DNA of 64,000 nt, taken from assembly GCA_033297075.1 (NCBI GenBank), contig MU858200.1:1-64000 (forward strand). The letters run 5' to 3'. This DNA comes from Rhypophila decipiens. Its lineage: Eukaryota; Ascomycota; Sordariomycetes; Sordariales; Naviculisporaceae. Each line of letters begins with the position of its first letter. Position 1 is the stretch's first letter. Under the pieces are notes generated by a model. The model was given only the letters and a program-made list of their open reading frames with translations, made no database searches and was not told the origin of the DNA. This document shows, piece after piece, positions 57,335 through 64,000 of this stretch. The translations under genes were made by a program, and so were the position numbers.

Positions 57335-60300
57335 TTTGGGCTTTGATTCTTTTTTTTTCTTTTTTTTATATATATCTTTGATTCTCAATGCATTAGGGCC
57401 AGCTATTAGATATTTAATCACCCCCTCCCTTCCCTTTCTGCGGCGAATTTGGCGTTGTTGTTTTTGAATAACGCCAGTGGCTTGATTGAGTTATCCGGAT
57501 GATTGAGTTATGAGGCTCTGCTCTGGTTATGGGTTTCTTTTCTACGGTCAAGATTTTTAAGACTTTTCCATTTCCCATTTGCCTCCTTTGGTTCGGACTT
57601 TCTGTTTGTTGTATTATCAATGTTGACCTAACGCCTCGGTTCTTCTTATGTCTTTGCGGAGTTTATGTATGGGCTAGACTCACGTTGGGATGGACGGGCT
57701 GGAAAGGATGATACCATGGAGCGAATTCGGGCTGTCCAAGCCAAGGCGGATACGAATAAGAACATTACTGCCAGTTTGCGATCGCTTCTAGGTGTGCTTG
57801 GTTAAAGGTTGTCACCATGCCTGGTGTTGTTGACCGTTGAGACATGTGAGCTACGAAGAGAAGAACGTGAGGGATGTTGCTGAACAGACACTAAGGAGAC
57901 GTTTAGCATGGTACTGCTGGACGGTCTCTATCTAACGGTAGGATCCCCTTTCTGTTCCAACATTCTTTCTTCTCTTTTGGCGGCAGGTGAGCATGCTCGG
58001 GTGTCCCTTGGATAAATTGAAGGGGATAGTCGCGAAGAGTTCTTCTACCCTTGTTGATATGACCATATACCTAGTTGTGTATCAATCGCTTGGTCTTCTT
58101 GCCCCAGGTGCTGGTTGTGCTGGCTATTTCATGCTAATGAGAAGGTATGTTGACCTACGTCCTGACTAGCCTTAATTAATCAGTAATCTCGCCGAGATTT
58201 GTCGATATATGCGTGTGAGTTTTTATTTCTGAATATTCTGTCTGAGGCTTAGGAGAGGGGCTCGAGACATGTCTCCCACTAGCGTATTAACCGGATTCCT
58301 TGTTTTGTGTCTTTTAGCTGGCTGAGTCGGTATAATGATATTGAGGCTGCGAAATGTGTGAAGTGACCTGTATATTAGCCTTGTAATTCTAGTATAGTTG
58401 CGTTACATGATTCCTACCTGAAGAGAGATGTATATTTCCTGTGTTTAGCTATCTGTAAGTGCATTAAATACCACTTTCACACTTCTCTCAGAGAAGATGT
58501 GGAGTAGTCTCCAACGATATTGCGAAGGCTATCAAAATTTTAACCACAGCGGTAAAAGTAGCAAAAGCTCACTGCAGGCCAGAGGGGCACAGAGGAATTT
58601 ACTTTGGCGGTAACGCTTCGTCGTTGGACTTGCAACCAACTCATCTCTGCTGTCGACATCCCCTCTCGGTTGGAAGGACTGGTCGAAAGTTGGGTTTATA
58701 AACCTACGTCACTACTGGACCGAGATTAAACCAAAGTGCTGGGTTGAACTTCGAGGTAGTGAGATACGGATCGGATCACTGTGCCATACTCCATGGAAGT
58801 AGGTGCTTACACTACCTACCGAGCTGTCATAACAGAAAGCTGTGCAAGGATAAATAATCCGGTTGCCTTGTCCAGAATGTCGGACTGAGGCACACGGTAC
58901 ACCGAGACGGTTCGACGCCGTGATGACCTACCGGGTTCCTGATGACATTTCCACCGTCTGGGAAGGAAGTTGATGCTCATCTGCCTCTGTTTTGCGTCTC
59001 GTGCCTGCTTGGGCAAGTACTTACTATGCCATGTTGTATTCCGCAGACAGTTGGAATCCGTCCGCCTACCCATACGGCGTAGCCAGCCCTTTTATCAGCA
59101 TGATTCGATGCTTGTTTGTGGAGTGGTTTTAGGTGTTGGTTCCATGTATTTTGTTTGCTCGTGGAGCGCATTTTGGCCCATTGATCAGTCTGGGTTGGCA
59201 TGATTGTTTGAAAATTCACCCACTTAAATAGAGAGAACAGTTTCCTGCTGCTGGCGGGAGGGCGATGAGGCGTGAGGCGTAAAGATGAAAATCTAGGTAG
59301 ATAGCAAGGCATTATATTTGTGATTCCAGCTAGTCTCAGCTTGATACGGCTACCATAGAGGACAAACTGATTCAAGTCGTTGTTTAATCTGGTTCACACT
59401 GACCGATAAAATTTGGATATGTCAATCCTCCTAAACACGTCTCTAGTTGTGAATAATAGCATTCGTTCTAATCACCGAGAGGTGAGACGACGATGTTCAC
59501 GAAAAGGGGGTGCCAAAATCCAAGTGCTGACAGACAGACCACGGTGAAAACAGAAAAAGAACCTAGCATCGAGTTCTGCGGCAAGGGGATGGATGATGCT
59601 GCAAGCCGCTCGCTACGTATCCTTGACCGGATTCCGGAATAAGGAAGCCGGTGCGGGTAAATTGCGAGGTTTTGTCCTAGGGCAGCAGGAGCAAGAAGGG
59701 CGGCGGGTGATGGCACACGACGTCGGGGAAGCACTCACGACGAACCTGAACAGATTGGCGGGAATATCAGCCAATTGGGGGTTGGAATCCAATCTGTCGG
59801 TCTGTCAAGTCAGCCACCAGAGGCTGGAAGCTGGAACTGTACGGGGTACGGATAAGTTGTACAAATAACTGGTTAAGTATACTCCCCAGTACGTTTAACA
59901 GCACCTTCTAGAGCCACGATGTCTCTTCAATGTCTTATATGGGCAAGACACTCGATTTGGGATTTACCTGATTGTCCCCAAACATAATGGGATTCGGCAA
60001 GTTCGGTAATTAGTACGGATGGCGGATTGCTTTCCCCTCTGGGTTCCATTCCGGTCGACATGTCTGGTGTATCGTTCCGCAACCTCTCCTCACCATCAGA
60101 TCTTCTCTTGTGCCGCCGTACTCCATACATAGCTATGTGCAGGGCATTTCCCGCCTGTTACATGCGTAAAACCGTACCCAGGAGAACGTCGAGTCCGTCT
60201 CTGTGCTGCTGCGCTGTCCGACCAGGCCACGACCAGGTTCTCTGACCGACTCTGTACCACTTGGCCATAAAAGCCAGCGGAAAGTGAAGGGAAGAATATG

Positions 60301-61308
60301 AGGGGGACAAGAAAGGAAATAAGCCGTGTTGGACAGCCTTGCACGACAGTTGACGGCGGCTTTGATGCTTGCTGAAGGAGATCATGACGACGCAAGATGG
60401 TACAGACCTTGGGTAACCACACTCCCGTCGCTGAGGTGAACATCTCATAATCAACAAGGTGAGCTGTGCAGCGACGAATGCTTATCTGAAAGGCTGAAAG
60501 CCGCCCCCACGCTGCTGGTCATTTCAACAACGAGGCCATCCGCAAAACTGAGCTTCTTGTCATCAGGAGCTGCACTTGAGGTGAGTCCGATGATGGGCCG
60601 GCCCGCGAGGCTCACTTCAACGGTTGAGACGGTCGTACCTCATGCCTGGCGATAAAAAAGCTGGATGTATATCTTGCACTCTATTGGCCGTCAAGATACG
60701 GAATAATAGTAAATGATCTGTTCAGCCTCTTGACAAATGTTTGTTGTTCTGTTGATATCACTTCGGTAAATGGCTTGGAAGATGATAACACTCAGAATTA
60801 CAGTTGGCGCGGATCTTGGGTATGTACAAGCCAGCATAATGGAAGCTTCTTTCCATGTTCCGTCCTTGCGTGATGACACCCTCTGGATCTTCCGCAGCGA
60901 ACACGGCCATGGTTTGGGGTTCCTTTGGGAAAACCTGCGGCATCTGTGCTGTTACAGGATTTGCGGAGATCATTGTTTCGTTCCCGGTGTTTAGGATCTG
61001 GAAAATCGCTGATGTGAATCTGTAAGATCTCTTGGCTTGAAATCCGTTCCCAGCGAGAGTCCGGAGTATCCATTTCCCTAACGCCGTAGTGTATCCGTAC
61101 CTGCCACTTTTTGTAACCTTGTTCCTTCCTCCCGGTCTTCGTCATCTTTTCTCGCGGGGGCTTTTCCCTATAAAAATTCTGGGCTCTTGCAGAAACAGCT
61201 CACGTGCAACATAAGTATATAACCTGCAGTTCAACCTATCGCTAGTCAGGACTAGATCTTAAATAAAATGGGGCCTGGTAGATAGCTAAGGGTAGGGCGA
61301 CTTAGGTA
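57335..61308. other. 4-kb region without a supportable gene
   Basis: The longest frames are about 130 codons, without motifs and overlapping in several frames. The first 80 bp after the gene contain T-rich tracts of a 3' UTR. The word gtacggggtacgg at about 59839 also occurs at about 55931. No RNA gene was detected by looking for A and B boxes. Confidence 0.5.
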
Positions 61309-62369
61309 CCGCCTTCTCTAAACCGATATGTTTATATAATCCGTGTACTGCAGCTAATAGGAGGCTGTAATACCCGATTTTTCTACTACTTTACCCTCCT
61401 CTTAGCTAAGCTAGCTAAGCTAGTTATAATAAAGAGGGCCCTATAATACCCTTTTTTTTTTCTTCCTCCTCTCTAACCCTCTTTTTTTGTAATCTTTATA
61501 CCTTTATATATTAATTAAAGTTATTTTTAAGCCTAGAGTACTACTAATTTGATTAAAATACTATAGTTAATACTTAGAGAAACTGATATTATTTATAAGT
61601 TAGAATTATAGATTAGCTAAAAATACTCTTTTTATCCCTTTTACTAACTTAATATAATTAGCTATTATATATAACTTTGAGAATTCTAAGTATTTTTTAA
61701 CTAGTAATAAGTATACCCTTATCTTCTAAAAGCCTAATAGTCCTAGTTTTTCTACTAGAATTTCTTTTAATTAAGAAAGTTATTATTTTAGTTAAGTTAA
61801 AGATAAAAGTAAGAGTATAGTAAAAGGATTTATTAAGGAGGAAAAAAATTAGATAATATATTATCAGTCTTAGAAAATAGTAGAAAAAAGAAAATAATAG
61901 ACTTAAAGTCTAGTATGAATAGTATAAGAAAAAAGTAGTTTATTAGATTAAATTAAGTAAATAACTGTCACGATGTGTATATAACCCTTGATTTCAAGTC
62001 GGCGTTCGACTTGAAATTTGACATCCTTTTACGGAGGGTTCCATGGCCTAGTGGTAGGGTTCTAGACTAGTGGATTCGTCACAATACCCTTATAATAAAA
62101 TACAATTATTTCCCTATCCTTATTAATACATTTAATTATTAACGGTCTCTTAATACTTTAAATAAAAGTAAAAGTAAAAAAAACAAGGGTTAAGATTAGC
62201 TATAATAAAATAGTTCAAAAATTATACTAAAGAAAGTAAAGTATAAAACAATGGCTAGCTTAGCTAACTTAGCTAAGGGGAGGGTAAAATAGCCAAAAAA
62301 GCGGGTATTACAGCCTTCTATTAGCTATAGTACACAGATTATATAAATATATCGGTTTAGAGAAGGCAG
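61309..62369. mobile_element. Tc1/mariner-like non-autonomous element, RIP-mutated, 1061 bp
   Basis: The ends C(C/T)GCCTTCTCTAAACCGATAT are inverted copies continuing for about 115 bp, with mostly C/T and G/A differences. A TA dinucleotide lies directly outside both ends (61307-61308 and 62370-62371), the duplication made by Tc1/mariner/pogo transposases. The interior is very AT-rich without open frames. A TRIM-type LTR is nested inside (61966-62083); without it the element is about 0.94 kb. Confidence 0.78.
61966..62083 (+). mobile_element. Solo TRIM LTR nested in the mariner-like element
   Basis: 118 bp, starts TGTCACGATGTGTATATAAC and ends GGATTCGTCACA, clearly the same LTR as at 42244 (several substitutions and a small deletion before TCCATGGCC). 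Flanking bases ATAAC and ATACC match at four of five positions, a probable mutated duplication. It is much less AT-biased than its surroundings. Confidence 0.82.
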
Positions 62370-62391
62370 TAGTCTAACCATCCTTATAATC

Positions 62392-63130
62392 CTATAGTTC
62401 TAATGCCGACCGTAATTCGGCAGCCCGCAATTCGGAACACTTGCCTCTGTGATATACCCGAATCCATTTATACTGGTATTGAGCAAAGACAAATAGATAT
62501 CCGTAGGGACATGTTCCTGAGATGAGCTGATACTGTAATCTCATCCAGCGGATGGCGGTTCTTACACTAGGAAAGTTCTTAGGGCGCGGCAGTAGTGTAA
62601 GCTTACCGATAACGGGCGATGTGACACCCTTCCCCTGAGTCCCCACTGCCGTGTTTTGAGTGTTCCCCGTTTGAACCGAGGAGGCGGTGACTCGCTTCAC
62701 GCACTTTGGGGCCGCCGGTGGGCCGGTCTGGAGCTCCTCAGGGACTGAATCGTGATGAGCGGGGAATGGTTGCTCCTGTGGGTCGAGGAATCCGCACTCC
62801 GTTAGTCTCCGGAAAGGGCAACATGAAATCCCCTCCCAAGCCGACCTCAGAACTTCGTGGCCGCACGGGCCGCTAAAGCTGACCGGGATTAAGACAGGGG
62901 TGAGTGATGGTGATGTGGCGTTCGTTGGCGGGGCAGCTAGGGAAGGAGACGGTGACAGCCTCGAAGCTACGGGTTATGGAACGGATAATGGTGCAACCAA
63001 ACTTGTGGATGGGCCGAGTACATGCTTCACGAGGCGTAAAAACCACCTTCCCGTTAAGCCATAAGAGTAGTTTGGAGGCCGCCCGCTGGTTGTTTCCTCC
63101 GGACCTTGCTGGGAAATTAGCTGCAGACAA
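62392..63130 (-). pseudogene. Possible broken cysteine-rich gene
   Basis: Two adjacent minus-strand frames read like coding sequence. The upstream one (63130 to about 62873) ends FPSCPANERHITITHPC; the downstream one (about 62890 to 62392) begins SGPCGHEVLRSAWEGISCC and continues through PKCVKR and QLISGTCPYGYLF to the stop 20 bp from the mariner-like element. The change of frame near 62875 could be an intron (an acceptor GCTTTAG is present at about 62870) or a frameshift. Repeated Cys/His pairs suggest a zinc-binding fold. No start codon or named family was identified. Insertion of the neighbouring element may have replaced the original 3' end. Confidence 0.35.
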
Positions 63131-64000
63131 CAGAGCGCTTTGCCCTTTAATTCACGTTTTTTAAGATACACATATATAACAAGATCTTTACAAAACTTTG
63201 TCTTGCAAGTTGTTCTATAATCACGCTTCATATTTACGTCGGAACTTGCTTACTCACATGGCCCGGGCATCTTGGCCGAGTCGAACCGGTTCCTGTGCTA
63301 CCCATTCCTCGTCACCTTGATCAGTCTGAGCGGCGTACAGGTTACCAGTTACCACGCAAACAGCTTCCTACCCAACAAGGGTGTTTCCCACTCCCGCTTC
63401 TTCTATTTCTGCGTATGATCATGCGAATCACCTCTTGGAGGGCAGTTCTGGACAGACGTCGCCACACAGACACATGCCCGCATATCTGCCTACTCTTGGG
63501 GAGCTACTTATTCCTGTCCAGCCAGTGAGACGGGTTGGATGCAAGGAAGTTCTATACAGTCATGCATATGCATACGCACGCGGTTTATACGACATATGTA
63601 CCCGTTCAGTACGAATCCTATTGCCCAATCCTCCTCGGTCTAACAAATGGGTACAATAAAGCGGAGAGAAATACCTCGAAAGCAACTCATTACACACGTG
63701 CATACCGGATACAGATGATGGGGCCCCCCTCTACGAAACAATGTATGCAGTGCGTATGAGCTCGACACTGTGTGTGCTCCGTCGTCACCACCCACCCACC
63801 TCTTCGACCTCCAGCCACACCACTCAGGATAAATTGACAGGTACCGCTCAGATAAAATATCCTCTTTTCCTATTTGCTGCTTTCCAGCCAATAAGATATA
63901 GCCCGGCCTCGTTGGGGCGTTTCAATTCCGTTTTCCTCTCTGATATTTTGACCAATAAAGTTTTCTTGTTTCTTCCAACTGAGAGAGTACTAATCGTACA
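63131..64000. other. Window end, no gene seen
   Basis: Only short frames. The sequence is normal in composition; any gene here would continue beyond the window. Confidence 0.4.

Overview
The window looks like nuclear DNA of a filamentous ascomycete (Pezizomycotina, most likely a Sordariomycete-type genome). Intron-containing genes of short exons with GTRAGT donors and YAG acceptors are spread over both strands. Two very AT-rich blocks carry the signature of repeat-induced point mutation (RIP), and the recognisable proteins (GH72 Gas/Gel enzyme, Rax1-type RGS protein, Set3C-type LisH/WD40 protein, UstYa oxidase) are fungal.

Layout, left end. 1-6.6 kb holds a small hAT-like MITE (787-1098) upstream of a very large AT-hook protein gene. 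7.2-10.8 kb holds two essential genes reading away from each other, proteasome lid subunit Rpn6 (-) and the rRNA-processing WD protein Sof1 (+), followed by a tRNA-Val(AAC). 11.9-14.9 kb is the most interesting gene region: a UstYa-type (DUF3328) oxidase gene (-) lies divergently opposite a small secreted precursor with a Kex2 site and two copies of an identical 11-residue block. This is the minimal layout of a fungal ribosomal-peptide (dikaritin-like RiPP) locus. The oxidase reading frame has an in-frame TAG just after its most plausible start.

Middle. A Rax1-like RGS membrane protein, a cysteine-rich type I membrane protein, a stand-alone patatin lipase with an unknown gene 48 bp downstream, a GPI-anchored GH72 glucanosyltransferase, a kinase-like protein with a degenerate catalytic loop, an SDR oxidoreductase and a myo-inositol-type sugar transporter follow, separated by 1-3.4 kb of apparently gene-free DNA. 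At 35.0-35.5 kb there is a MITE with long terminal inverted repeats and an internal 76-bp minisatellite.

Transposon block. 40.46-46.09 kb is a RIP-ruined element bounded by about 110-bp inverted repeats. Inside it sit at least seven short insertions of normal base composition, most with 5-bp target duplications: a 281-bp solo LTR, a 414-bp miniature LTR retroelement (TRIM) whose sequence suggests self-priming, and several related LTR-like pieces. A second AT-rich element (61.3-62.4 kb, TA target duplication, about 115-bp inverted repeats) contains another copy of the TRIM LTR.

Right part. A DHA1-type MFS exporter, a TBL1/Sif2-like LisH-WD40 corepressor subunit and a TMEM115/rhomboid-like membrane protein are clear genes. 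The rest (53.8-56.1, 57.3-61.3 and 63.1-64 kb) shows no gene I can support, apart from a possible broken cysteine-rich gene at 62.4-63.1 kb. All splice sites were chosen by eye from frame continuity and family similarity.
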